The notes under the pieces were generated by a model that had not been told where the DNA came from, did no database searches, and worked only from the letters and a program-made list of their open reading frames with translations. From the NCBI RefSeq assembly GCF_040144835.1, contig NZ_CP151632.1, positions 620,001-684,000 of the forward strand: a DNA stretch of 64,000 nucleotides, given 5' to 3'. Of the stretch, positions 1 to 10,895 are shown piece after piece (positions within the stretch are counted from its first letter, which is position 1; each line of letters begins with the position of its first letter). The stretch comes from Microbacterium sp. LWS13-1.2. Its GTDB lineage: Bacteria > Actinomycetota > Actinomycetes > Actinomycetales > Microbacteriaceae. The translations under genes and the position numbers were made by a program.

Positions 1-1
1 G

Positions 2-3599
<3,598 letters not shown>

Positions 3600-3607
<8 letters not shown>

Positions 3608-5066
3608 CCCGAAAGGCTTTCTCAAGGTCACCGAGCGCGAGCTGCCCTCGCGGCGGCCGGTGCCGGTGCGCATCATGGACTGGAAAGAGGTCTATGAGCC
3701 GGGCGACGGTGCGGTGCTCCGGCGCCAGGCCGGGCGCTGCATGGACTGCGGCGTGCCGTTCTGCCACAAGGGCTGCCCGCTCGGCAACCTGATCCCGGAG
3801 TGGAACGACCTCACGTGGCGCGGCGAAGGCCGTGCCGCCAGCGAGCGTCTGCACGCGACGAACAACTTCCCGGAGTTCACGGGACGCCTGTGCCCGGCGC
3901 CCTGCGAGAGCTCGTGCGTCCTGGGCATCAACCAGCCGGCCGTGACGATCAAGCAGGTCGAGGTGTCGATCGCCGACGAGGCGTTCGCGAACGGCTGGAT
4001 CGAGCCCGAGCCGCCGGGGCGCCTGACCGGCAAGACGGTCGCGGTCGTCGGATCCGGTCCCGCCGGACTCGCCGCCGCGCAGCAGCTCACCCGCGCCGGT
4101 CACACCGTGGCCGTGTTCGAGCGCGACGACCGCATCGGCGGACTCCTGCGCTACGGCATCCCGGACTTCAAGATGGAGAAGAAGCACCTCGAGTCGCGTC
4201 TTCGCCAGATGCAGGACGAGGGCACGCGGTTCCGCGCCGGTGTCGAGATCGGCCGCGACATCTCGTGGGCCGACCTCCGTGCCCGCTACGACGCGGTCGT
4301 CATCGCGACCGGCTCGACGGTGCCGCGCGAGCTGGCCATCCCCGGGCGTGACCTCGCCGGCGTGCACTTCGCCATGGAGTACCTCGTCGAGTCGAACAAG
4401 GCCGTCGCCGGCGATGCCGTGCCGAACCAGATCACGGCCGAGGGCAAACACGTCGTCGTGATCGGCGGCGGTGACACGGGCGCCGACTGCATCGGCACGG
4501 CCCACCGTCACGGCGCGCTGAGCGTGACGAACCTCGCGATCGGCCGCCGCCCTCCCGGCGAGCGTCCCGAGCACCAGCCGTGGCCGATGGACCCCCTCGT
4601 GTTCGAGATGCAGTCGGCTCACGAAGAGGGCGGCGAGCGCACCTACCTCGCCTCGACCGTCGAGTTCCTCGCGAACGGCGCGGGCGAGGTGCGCGCCCTG
4701 CGCGTGGCCGAGACCGAGTTCGTCGACGGCCGCCGCGTGCCCAAGAGCGGCACCGAGCGCGAGATCCCCGCCGACCTGGTGCTCATCGCGATGGGCTTCA
4801 CCGGTCCCGAGCGCGCGCTCCTCGAGGAGCAGCTCGGCGCCCGCTTCACCGAGCGGGGCAACGTGCGCCGCGAGGACGACTACCAGACGACCGCCCCGGG
4901 CGTGTTCGTGGCCGGCGACGCCGGCCGCGGGCAGTCGCTCATCGTGTGGGCGATCGCCGAGGGACGTGCCGCCGCAGCCAGCGTCGACCGCTTCCTGATG
5001 GGGGAGACGGAGCTGCCTGCTCCGGTCCGCCCGACCGATGTCGCCATCGGCTTGCAGCCCGCGTAG
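3600..5066 (+). CDS. gltD: Glutamate synthase small subunit
   Basis: This is the electron-input subunit of glutamate synthase, passing electrons from NADPH through FAD and Fe-S clusters to GltB. It has 488 residues, normal for the family. N-terminal cysteines occur at about 47, 50, 55 and 59, and at 98, 102 and 106, as expected for the two 4Fe-4S clusters. An FAD-binding GSGPAG motif lies near residue 151 and a second nucleotide-binding GGGDTG near residue 300. The GTG start at 3600 lies inside the last codons of gltB. No promoter is evident in the overlap, so it is expected to be co-transcribed with gltB. Confidence 0.97.
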
Positions 5067-5070
5067 GCTT
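5065..5070 (+). promoter_or_regulatory. Putative -10 box of pyk
   Basis: TAGGCT occurs just after the gltD stop and about 43 bp before the pyk ATG. It resembles the -10 hexamers seen elsewhere in the window, here giving a leadered transcript. No clear -35 element is visible. Confidence 0.35.
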
Positions 5071-5113
5071 GCCGAGGCACTCGCCACCTTCAACCCACCC
5101 GGAGATACCACGG

Positions 5114-6562
5114 ATGAGACGCGCCAAGATCGTCGCCACCCTTGGGCCCGCCACGTCGACATATGAGATGGTCCGCGCGATCATCGATGCCGGCGTCGAC
5201 GTCGCCCGCTTCAATCTGAGCCACGGGGACTACTCGGTCCACGACAACAACTTCGCCAACGTGCGCAAGGCCGCCGACGACGCGGGGCGAGCGGTCGCGA
5301 TCCTCGTCGACCTGCAGGGTCCGAAGATCCGCCTCGGCAAGTTCGAGAACGGACCGCACGAGCTCGCGGTCGGCGACATCTTCAAGATCACCACCGACGA
5401 CATCCTGGGCACCAAGGAGATCGTCAGCACCACGTTCAAGGGCCTCCCGAACGACGTCAAGCCGGGCGACTTCCTCCTGATCGACGACGGCAAGGTGCGC
5501 GTCGAGGTCGTCGAGACTGACGACACCGTCGTCACCACCAAGGTGATCGTCGCCGGCCCGGTCTCCAACAACAAGGGCATCAACCTCCCCGGCGTCGCCG
5601 TGAACGTGCCGGCGCTGTCCGAGAAGGACGAAGCCGACCTCCGCTGGGGCCTGCGCGCCGGCGCCGACCTCATCGCGCTGTCGTTCGTCCGCGACGCGAA
5701 GGACGTCCAGCGCGTCCACGTCATCATGGCCGAGGAGGGACGACACGTCCCGGTCATCGCCAAGATCGAGAAGCCCCAGGCGGTCGACAATCTCGAGGAG
5801 ATCATCGACGCGTTCGACGGCATCATGGTCGCCCGTGGCGACCTGGGCGTCGAGCTGCCGCTCGAGGCCGTCCCGATCGTGCAGAAGCGCGCGGTGGAGC
5901 TCTGCCGCCGCATGGCGAAGCCCGTCATCGTCGCGACGCAGATGCTCGAGTCGATGATCGAGAACCCGGTCCCGACCCGCGCCGAGACGAGTGACGTGGC
6001 CAACGCCGTGCTCGACGGCGCGGACGCGGTCATGCTCTCGGGCGAGACCAGCGTCGGCAAGTACCCGGTCGGCGTCGTCGAGACCATGGCGCGCATCGTC
6101 GACTCCACCGAGGAGCACGGCCTGGACCGCATCCTGCCGCTCACGACGAAGCCGCGCACCCAGGGCGGCGCCATCACGCTGGCCGCGATGGAGGTCGCGG
6201 AGTTCGTCGACGCGAAGTTCCTCTGCATCTTCACCGAGTCGGGCGACACCGCCCGTCGCATGTCGCGGCTGCGCCCGCGCATCCCGATGATCGGCTTCGC
6301 ACCCGAGCCGGCGATCCGTCGTCGCATGGCGATCACGTGGGGCGTGCAGTCGACGCTCGTCGAGCATGTCGCGCACACCGACCTGATGTTCATCCAGGTC
6401 GACGACTACCTGCTGTCGAACGACCTCGCGAAGGTCGGCGACAAGGTCGTCGTGATCTCGGGATCGCCTCCCGGGATCATCGGCTCCACGAACGACATCC
6501 GCATCCACAAGGTGGGCGATGCGGTGCACGGCAAGGCGCCGATCTACAAGACACGGGACTGA
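5114..6562 (+). CDS. pyk: Pyruvate kinase
   Basis: Pyruvate kinase converts phosphoenolpyruvate and ADP to pyruvate and ATP in the last step of glycolysis. The protein is 482 residues, normal for the bacterial enzyme. It begins MRRAKIVATLGPAT, the typical N terminus. The catalytic lysine region IEKPQAVDNLEEI and the metal-binding MVARGDLGVE signature follow. The ATG at 5114 was chosen because the open frame upstream runs antigenic-like sequence inside gltD that has no family similarity, and because GGAGA lies 8-9 bp before this ATG. A 16-bp perfect hairpin follows the stop. Confidence 0.97.
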   Translation: MRRAKIVATLGPATSTYEMVRAIIDAGVDVARFNLSHGDYSVHDNNFANVRKAADDAGRAVAILVDLQGPKIRLGKFENGPHELAVGDIFKITTDDILGTKEIVSTTFKGLPNDVKPGDFLLIDDGKVRVEVVETDDTVVTTKVIVAGPVSNNKGINLPGVAVNVPALSEKDEADLRWGLRAGADLIALSFVRDAKDVQRVHVIMAEEGRHVPVIAKIEKPQAVDNLEEIIDAFDGIMVARGDLGVELPLEAVPIVQKRAVELCRRMAKPVIVATQMLESMIENPVPTRAETSDVANAVLDGADAVMLSGETSVGKYPVGVVETMARIVDSTEEHGLDRILPLTTKPRTQGGAITLAAMEVAEFVDAKFLCIFTESGDTARRMSRLRPRIPMIGFAPEPAIRRRMAITWGVQSTLVEHVAHTDLMFIQVDDYLLSNDLAKVGDKVVVISGSPPGIIGSTNDIRIHKVGDAVHGKAPIYKTRD

Positions 6563-6576
6563 CACCTCCCTCCACC

Positions 6577-6612
6577 GGACGGCTGCGACCACTACTGTGG
6601 TCGCAGCCGTCC
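6577..6612 (+). terminator. Hairpin after pyk
   Basis: A perfect 16-bp stem (6577-6592 with 6597-6612) closes a TACT loop 14 bp after the pyk stop. The T-run behind it is poor (CATTTCTTC), so termination is likely but not of classic form. Confidence 0.7.
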
Positions 6613-6640
6613 CGGCATTTCTTCGAGAAAGGTGGCGCCG

Positions 6641-7030
6641 ATGTTCTTCGGTGACTTCTGGTGGTTCCTGCTGTGGAGCTTCTACTTCATCGCCTACCTG
6701 TACGTGGTGATCGTGATCATCACGGACCTGTTCCGCGACGAGAACCTCAACGGCTGGCTCAAGGCGCTGTGGATCATCGCCCTCGTGTTCGTGCCGTTCC
6801 TCACGGCGATCGTCTACATCATCGCCCGCGGCAAGGGGATGGCCGCCCGTGCCCAGGCCGCCCGCGGGGGAGTCGTGCCCGAGTCCGACGACTACCACCC
6901 GGCCGCATCGTCGAGCCCGGCGGAGGACATCGCGAAAGCGAAGGCCCTCCTCGACGCCGGCACGATCTCTCAGGGCGAGTTCGACGCCCTCAAGAGCAAG
7001 GCGCTCGGCCACCAGTACTTCGGCGCGTAA
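6641..7030 (+). CDS. Small membrane protein with PLDc_N-like and SHOCT domains
   Basis: This is a 129-residue protein of unknown function. Two hydrophobic segments near residues 5-28 and 40-60 flank a short loop with FRDENLNGWLKALWII, the pattern of the PLDc_N membrane domain. A polar linker follows. The C terminus (AKALLDAGTISQGEFDALKSKAL) is a SHOCT domain, a short oligomerisation motif found at the ends of many bacterial membrane proteins. The ATG at 6641 is preferred over the GTG at 6632 because GAAAGG sits at a better distance from it. It lies between the pyk hairpin and a convergent hairpin, so it is probably monocistronic. Confidence 0.85.
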   Translation: MFFGDFWWFLLWSFYFIAYLYVVIVIITDLFRDENLNGWLKALWIIALVFVPFLTAIVYIIARGKGMAARAQAARGGVVPESDDYHPAASSSPAEDIAKAKALLDAGTISQGEFDALKSKALGHQYFGA

Positions 7031-7042
7031 GCCCGCAACGCC

Positions 7043-7081
7043 AGCAGAGCGGATGCCTCAGGTCGAGGCATCCGCTCTGCT
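7043..7081. terminator. Bidirectional terminator hairpin, copy A of a shared family
   Basis: Perfect 17-bp arms (7043-7059 and 7065-7081) close a 5-base loop. The hairpin lies between convergent genes. The core GAGCGGATGCCTC recurs in hairpins at 9528 and 10346. Confidence 0.75.
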
Positions 7082-7102
7082 GTGTGTGCGGCGGGTACAG
7101 GC

Positions 7103-7873
7103 TCAGCTGATCTTCTTGCGATAGATCGACATCGAGATCACGTAGCCGACGACCAGGATGCCGACCAGCCACGCCATCGCGACCCAGATGTCGCTGCCGA
7201 CGGGCTCACCCGCGAACAGTGCGCGCATCGTGTCGACGATCGAGGTCACCGGCTGGTTCTCGGCGAACCACTGCACAGGTCCCGGCATGCTCTCGGTCGG
7301 GACGAAGGCGGAGCTGATGAACGGGAGGAAGATGAGCGGATACGAGAACGCACTCGCGCCGTCCACCGTCTTCGCCGACAGTCCCGCGATCACCGCGAGC
7401 CACGTGAGCGCCACCGTGAACAGGACGAGCATGCCGATGACCCCCAGCCAGGCGCCGAAGCCGGCGCCCGTGCGGAAGCCCATGAGCAGCGCCACGCCGA
7501 TCACGACGGCCAGGGAGACCATGATCGACACGAGCGAGGTCAGCACATGCGCCCAGAGCACTCCCGACCGTGCGATGGGCAGCGACTGGAAGCGCTCGAA
7601 GATCCCGCCCTGCATGTCGAGGAACAGCCGGTACGCCGTGTACGCGATGCCGGAGGCGATCGTGATGAGCAGGATGCCGGGCAGCATGTAGTCGATGTAC
7701 GACCCCGTGGTGAGGGTGCCCGTGTCGATCGCCCCGCCGAAGACGTAGACGAACAGCAGCATCAGGGCGATCGGGGTGACCGCGGTGGTGATGATGGTGT
7801 CGGGGCTGCGCAGGATGTGCCGCAGCGACCGGCTGGTCAGAACCGCGGTGTCGCGGATGGTGTGAGCGGTCAT
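7103..7873 (-). CDS. ABC-2 type exporter permease (DrrB-like)
   Basis: This is the membrane subunit of an ABC exporter, 256 residues with about six hydrophobic segments typical of the ABC-2/DrrB family. Members export drugs, lipids or other hydrophobic compounds; the substrate here is unknown. The ATG at 7873 lies in a TCAT overlap with the stop of the ATPase gene, so the pair is translationally coupled. It is the last gene of the PadR-DUF1048-ATPase-permease operon and ends close to a bidirectional hairpin. Confidence 0.93.
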   Translation of the reverse strand: MTAHTIRDTAVLTSRSLRHILRSPDTIITTAVTPIALMLLFVYVFGGAIDTGTLTTGSYIDYMLPGILLITIASGIAYTAYRLFLDMQGGIFERFQSLPIARSGVLWAHVLTSLVSIMVSLAVVIGVALLMGFRTGAGFGAWLGVIGMLVLFTVALTWLAVIAGLSAKTVDGASAFSYPLIFLPFISSAFVPTESMPGPVQWFAENQPVTSIVDTMRALFAGEPVGSDIWVAMAWLVGILVVGYVISMSIYRKKIS

Positions 7874-8685
7874 CGTCCTTCCTTCCGTGTCGTGGGAGCG
7901 CCGGCCTCGGCGTCTCCGGGTTCTGCGGGCTCTTCCTCGCCGGTCAGCGCGAAGTACACGTCCTCGAGGCTCGGCTGCTTCTCGACGTACTCGACCTTCG
8001 CGGGCGGCAGCAGCTTCTTGAGCTCCTGCAGGGTGCCGTTGACGATGATGCGCCCCTTGTGGAGGATCGCGATGCGGTCGGCGAGCTGCTCGGCCTCGTC
8101 CAGATACTGCGTCGTCAGCAGCACGGTCGTGCCGCCGCGGGTGAGCTCCTTGACGGCGTCCCACACTTCGATGCGCGCCGCCGGGTCGAGGCCGGTCGTC
8201 GGCTCGTCCAGGAAGATCACCGGCGGGTTGCCGATGAGGCTCATCGCGATGTCGAGCCGGCGGCGCATGCCACCGGAGTAGGTCGACGCCCTGCGGGAGC
8301 CGGCCTCGGTGAGCGAGAAACGGGCGAGGAGCCCGTCGGCGATCCCGCCGGGGTCGGGGAGGTGCCGCAGCTGGGCGATGAGCACCAGGTTCTCGCGTCC
8401 GGTCAGGACCTCGTCGACAGCGGCGAACTGGCCGGTGAGGCTGATGGTCTCACGCACCTTCTGCGCCTGGGCGACGACGTCGAACCCCGCGACGGCTGCC
8501 GTGCCGGCATCCGCCTTGAGAAGCGTCGCCAGGATCCGCACGACCGTGGTCTTGCCGGCGCCGTTCGATCCGAGGAGCGCGAAGATGCTTCCGCGCGCCA
8601 CCTCGAAGTCGACGCCGCGCAGCACGTGCAGGTCCTTGTACGATCTCTCGAGCCCCTGGACCTTGATGGCGGTGTCGGTAGTCAT
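7870..8685 (-). CDS. ABC transporter ATPase (DrrA-like)
   Basis: This is the nucleotide-binding subunit of the exporter. The 271-residue protein has a Walker A GSNGAGKT near residue 40, the ABC signature YSGGMRRRLDIA, the Walker B region VIFLDEPTTGLD, and the C-terminal extension typical of the daunorubicin-resistance (DrrA) subfamily. Both ends overlap neighbouring genes by 4 bp. The PadR regulator upstream suggests that export is induced by a small ligand, as in other PadR-controlled efflux operons. The actual ligand and substrate cannot be read from the sequence. Confidence 0.95.
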   Translation of the reverse strand: MTTDTAIKVQGLERSYKDLHVLRGVDFEVARGSIFALLGSNGAGKTTVVRILATLLKADAGTAAVAGFDVVAQAQKVRETISLTGQFAAVDEVLTGRENLVLIAQLRHLPDPGGIADGLLARFSLTEAGSRRASTYSGGMRRRLDIAMSLIGNPPVIFLDEPTTGLDPAARIEVWDAVKELTRGGTTVLLTTQYLDEAEQLADRIAILHKGRIIVNGTLQELKKLLPPAKVEYVEKQPSLEDVYFALTGEEEPAEPGDAEAGAPTTRKEGR

Positions 8686-9050
8686 TTCCCTTCTCCCTTC
8701 TCTGCCTCGTCGATCGCCTTGTTCAGGCGAGCGCGCTCCTTGTCGATCCACTGCTTGCCGGAGTACGCGGCGGTGAAGTCCTCGGCGAATGTCGAGGGCT
8801 CGTCGCCGACGATGTCGCGCACGGGCGTGCCGTCTGCTGCGGCGCGCTCCCAGAGATCCGCCGAGTCGCTGAGCATCTGCATCATCGTGTCGCCGTCGGT
8901 CATCCCGCCGGAGTACATGAAGTACCGATCCAGCGCCTTGGCGGCTGCGCGGTAGGGCTCGGGGAGAGCCTCGATGCGCGCCTTGTACTGCCGGTACTGC
9001 TTCTTCTGCTCGAGCGAGCCGGTGACGATCTCGTACCACTTGGCGGCCAT
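8682..9050 (-). CDS. DUF1048 family protein
   Basis: This is a 122-residue soluble protein of the DUF1048 family. It is helical and rich in charged residues, starting MAAKWYEIVTGSLEQKKQYR. DUF1048 genes are commonly found beside PadR regulators and ABC exporters, as here, but have no assigned biochemical role. Its stop overlaps the ATPase start (ATGA), and it begins 2 bp after the PadR stop, so it is an integral member of the operon. It may help assemble or sense the exporter, but this is only inferred from context. Confidence 0.88.
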   Translation of the reverse strand: MAAKWYEIVTGSLEQKKQYRQYKARIEALPEPYRAAAKALDRYFMYSGGMTDGDTMMQMLSDSADLWERAAADGTPVRDIVGDEPSTFAEDFTAAYSGKQWIDKERARLNKAIDEAEKGEGK

Positions 9051-9052
9051 GA

Positions 9053-9415
9053 TCAGTTCTCTTCCTTCAGGTTGTGGGGTTCGTTGTCTGCGTTCTGGTG
9101 GTGGAGCTGTTCGATGCGTTCTGCGAGGAAGCTCCATGTCCTCCAGAACTCCGCGAGCTGCTCGCGGCCCTGCGTGTTGAGGGAGTACACCTTTCGCGGC
9201 GGACCCTTCTCCGAAGGGACCTTCTCGACGTCGACGAGGCCGCGCTGCTCGACCCTGACCAGCAGGGCGTACACCGTGCCTTCGGCGATGTCTGAGAAGC
9301 CCTGGTCGCGCAGCCACGAGGTGATCTCGTACCCGTAAGCGGACCGGCCGGACAGGATCGCCAGGACGATCCCCTCCAGCGTGCCCTTGAGCATCTCGGT
9401 CTCCTGCTTGCCCAT
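9053..9415 (-). CDS. PadR family transcriptional regulator
   Basis: This is a 120-residue PadR-type winged-helix repressor. The N-terminal DNA-binding region shows the family pattern LEGIVLAILSGRSAYGYEIT, then GTVYALLVRVEQRGLV and PPRKVYSLNTQGREQL; the C terminus is a dimerising helix. It heads the exporter operon and probably represses its own promoter. A strong AGGAGG site lies just upstream. An imperfect inverted repeat at 9436-9467 is the likely operator. Confidence 0.94.
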   Translation of the reverse strand: MGKQETEMLKGTLEGIVLAILSGRSAYGYEITSWLRDQGFSDIAEGTVYALLVRVEQRGLVDVEKVPSEKGPPRKVYSLNTQGREQLAEFWRTWSFLAERIEQLHHQNADNEPHNLKEEN

Positions 9416-9435
9416 CTCGCACCTCCTCAGTACTC

Positions 9436-9467
9436 AGTGTTGTTGACTACTGGTAGACAGTAACACT
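9436..9467. promoter_or_regulatory. Putative PadR operator
   Basis: An imperfect inverted repeat, AGTGTTGTTGACTAC and GTAGACAGTAACACT, has 12 of 15 positions matching and a 2-base centre. It lies about 20 bp upstream of padR in an AT-richer stretch. Placement suggests autorepression of the exporter operon. Confidence 0.6.
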
Positions 9468-9527
9468 AGGTACCGGTACTTAGCAACACCGAATACCAAA
9501 CTTCCTCGAAGGCGCCGCGAACGCAGA

Positions 9528-9561
9528 AGAGCGGATGCCTCGCGATCGAGGCATCCGCTCT
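9528..9561 (-). terminator. Hairpin after tRNA-Leu(CAA), copy B of a shared family
   Basis: Perfect 15-bp arms (9528-9542 and 9547-9561) close a CGAT loop. It lies 16 bp beyond the 3' end of the tRNA and carries the same core, GAGCGGATGCCTC, as the hairpins at 7043 and 10346. Confidence 0.7.
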
Positions 9562-9576
9562 GCGGGATGTTGGAGG

Positions 9577-9659
9577 TGCCGGTGGTGGGAGTCGAACCCA
9601 CACGCCCTTGCGGGCAACCGAGTTTGAGTCGGTCGCGTCTGCCATTCCGCCACACCGGC
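9577..9659 (-). tRNA. tRNA-Leu, anticodon CAA
   Basis: The minus strand folds as a class II tRNA. The acceptor arm GCCGGTG pairs with CACCGGC and the discriminator is A. The anticodon stem CCGA/TCGG has loop CTCAAAC (anticodon CAA), followed by a long variable arm and a T-loop GTTCGACTC. The CCA end is not encoded. It decodes UUG. Confidence 0.95.
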
Positions 9660-9697
9660 CCGCGCGGCATGCCGCGCGTCCGCGAACGACCATACCG

Positions 9698-9703
9698 TAG
9701 GAT
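9698..9703 (+). promoter_or_regulatory. -10 box for leaderless pdtaR transcript
   Basis: TAGGAT ends 6 bp before GTG 9710, so transcription would start on that codon. An ATG at 9707 is in frame 3 bp earlier. Confidence 0.55.
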
Positions 9704-9706
9704 TCA

Positions 9707-10330
9707 ATGGTGACTGAGCAGGAGCAGCCCGCCGCATCGACGGCATCCACCCCCCGCCGCGTCGTGGTCGCCGAGGACGAGTCGCTCATCCGACTCGACA
9801 TCGTCGAGATCCTCCGCGACAACGGCTTCGACGTGGTCGGAGAGGCAGGAGACGGTGAGACCGCGGTGGCGCTGGCCACCGAACTGCGCCCCGATCTGGT
9901 GATCATGGACGTGAAGATGCCGCAGCTCGACGGCATCTCGGCCGCTGAGAAGCTCAGCAAGAACCACATCGCCCCGGTCGTGCTGCTGACCGCCTTCAGC
10001 CAGAAGGAGCTCGTCGAGCGCGCGAGCGAGGCGGGCGCCCTCGCCTACGTCGTCAAGCCGTTCACGCCGAACGACCTGCTGCCGGCCATCGAGATCGCCC
10101 TCGCCCGCTACGAGCAGATCATCACGCTCGAGGCCGAGGTCGCCGACATGGTCGAGCGCTTCGAGACCCGCAAGCTCGTCGACCGGGCCAAGGGCCTGCT
10201 CAACGAGAAGATGGGGCTCAGCGAGCCCGAGGCCTTCCGCTGGATCCAGAAGGCCTCGATGGACCGCCGCCTCACGATGCAGGACGTCGCCAAGGCGATC
10301 ATCGAGCAGCTCGCGCCCAAGAAGGGCTGA
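9707..10330 (+). CDS. pdtaR: ANTAR-domain response regulator (PdtaR-like)
   Basis: This is a two-component response regulator with an RNA-binding ANTAR output domain, 207 residues. The receiver domain has the acidic pair VVAEDES near residue 22, the phospho-acceptor Asp in LVIMDVKMP, and the switch lysine in VVKPF. The C-terminal ANTAR helices (AKGLLNEKMGLSEPEAFRWI) bind terminator/antiterminator RNA loops in known homologues. In mycobacteria PdtaR acts with the kinase PdtaS and its gene also lies near polA, as here. The start could be ATG 9707 or GTG 9710; the -10 spacing favours a leaderless start at the GTG. Confidence 0.93.
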   Translation: MVTEQEQPAASTASTPRRVVVAEDESLIRLDIVEILRDNGFDVVGEAGDGETAVALATELRPDLVIMDVKMPQLDGISAAEKLSKNHIAPVVLLTAFSQKELVERASEAGALAYVVKPFTPNDLLPAIEIALARYEQIITLEAEVADMVERFETRKLVDRAKGLLNEKMGLSEPEAFRWIQKASMDRRLTMQDVAKAIIEQLAPKKG

Positions 10331-10345
10331 CCACACACCTCTTGC

Positions 10346-10379
10346 AAGAGCGGATGCCTCGATCGAGGCATCCGCTCTT
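10346..10379. terminator. Bidirectional terminator palindrome, copy C of a shared family
   Basis: A perfect 34-bp palindrome lies between convergent pdtaR and the thioesterase gene. It has the same core, GAGCGGATGCCTC, as the hairpins at 7043 and 9528. Confidence 0.75.
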
Positions 10380-10380
10380 C

Positions 10381-10815
10381 TCATGTCGCCGGCGACAGCG
10401 CCTTGATGTGGTTCGTGATGCGCACGGTCGAGCAGCGGCGGCCCTGATCGTCGGTCATGACGATCTCGTGGACGGTGAGGCTGCGACCGAGGTGGATCGG
10501 CGTGCACACGCCCGTGACGTAGCCGGAGGTCGCCGAGCGCGTGTGCGTGGCGTTGATGTCGACGCCCACGGCGAGGCGTCCCGGACCGGCATGGAAGTTC
10601 GCGTGCATCGATCCGAGCGACTCGCCCAGCACCACGTAGGCGCCGCCGTGGAACAGACCGACGGGCTGCGTGTTGCCCTCGACCGGCATGCGGGCCACGG
10701 CGCGCTCGGGCGTGAACTCCAGCCATTCGAAGCCCATCTTCTCGGCGAGAGCGCCGATCCCACGGCCCAGCGCCCATTCGACTCCGTCGACCGCGGCGGG
10801 GGAGTGGTCGGGCAT
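10381..10815 (-). CDS. Hotdog-fold thioesterase (PaaI/MenI-like)
   Basis: This is a 144-residue cytoplasmic acyl-CoA thioesterase of the PaaI/4HBT family, predicted to hydrolyse an aromatic or acyl-CoA thioester. The family pattern QPVGLFHGGAYVVLGESLGS (helix 1 with HGG), then GVDINATHTRSATSGYVTG, is clear. A GAAGGTGAG ribosome site precedes the ATG. It runs divergently from polA. The physiological substrate cannot be told: a menaquinone-pathway DHNA-CoA hydrolase and a phenylacetate-type thioesterase are both possible. Confidence 0.9.
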   Translation of the reverse strand: MPDHSPAAVDGVEWALGRGIGALAEKMGFEWLEFTPERAVARMPVEGNTQPVGLFHGGAYVVLGESLGSMHANFHAGPGRLAVGVDINATHTRSATSGYVTGVCTPIHLGRSLTVHEIVMTDDQGRRCSTVRITNHIKALSPAT

Positions 10816-10883
10816 GGCTCACCTTCGGATCGGGTCGGCAGTGGGGCGCCGCGACGCGGAAATCGACTGTCGTCGGCCCTGAC

Positions 10884-10889
10884 TAGGCT
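10884..10889 (+). promoter_or_regulatory. -10 box for leaderless polA transcript
   Basis: TAGGCT ends 6 bp before the polA GTG at 10896. There is no Shine-Dalgarno site. Confidence 0.6.
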
Positions 10890-10895
10890 TGCAGG

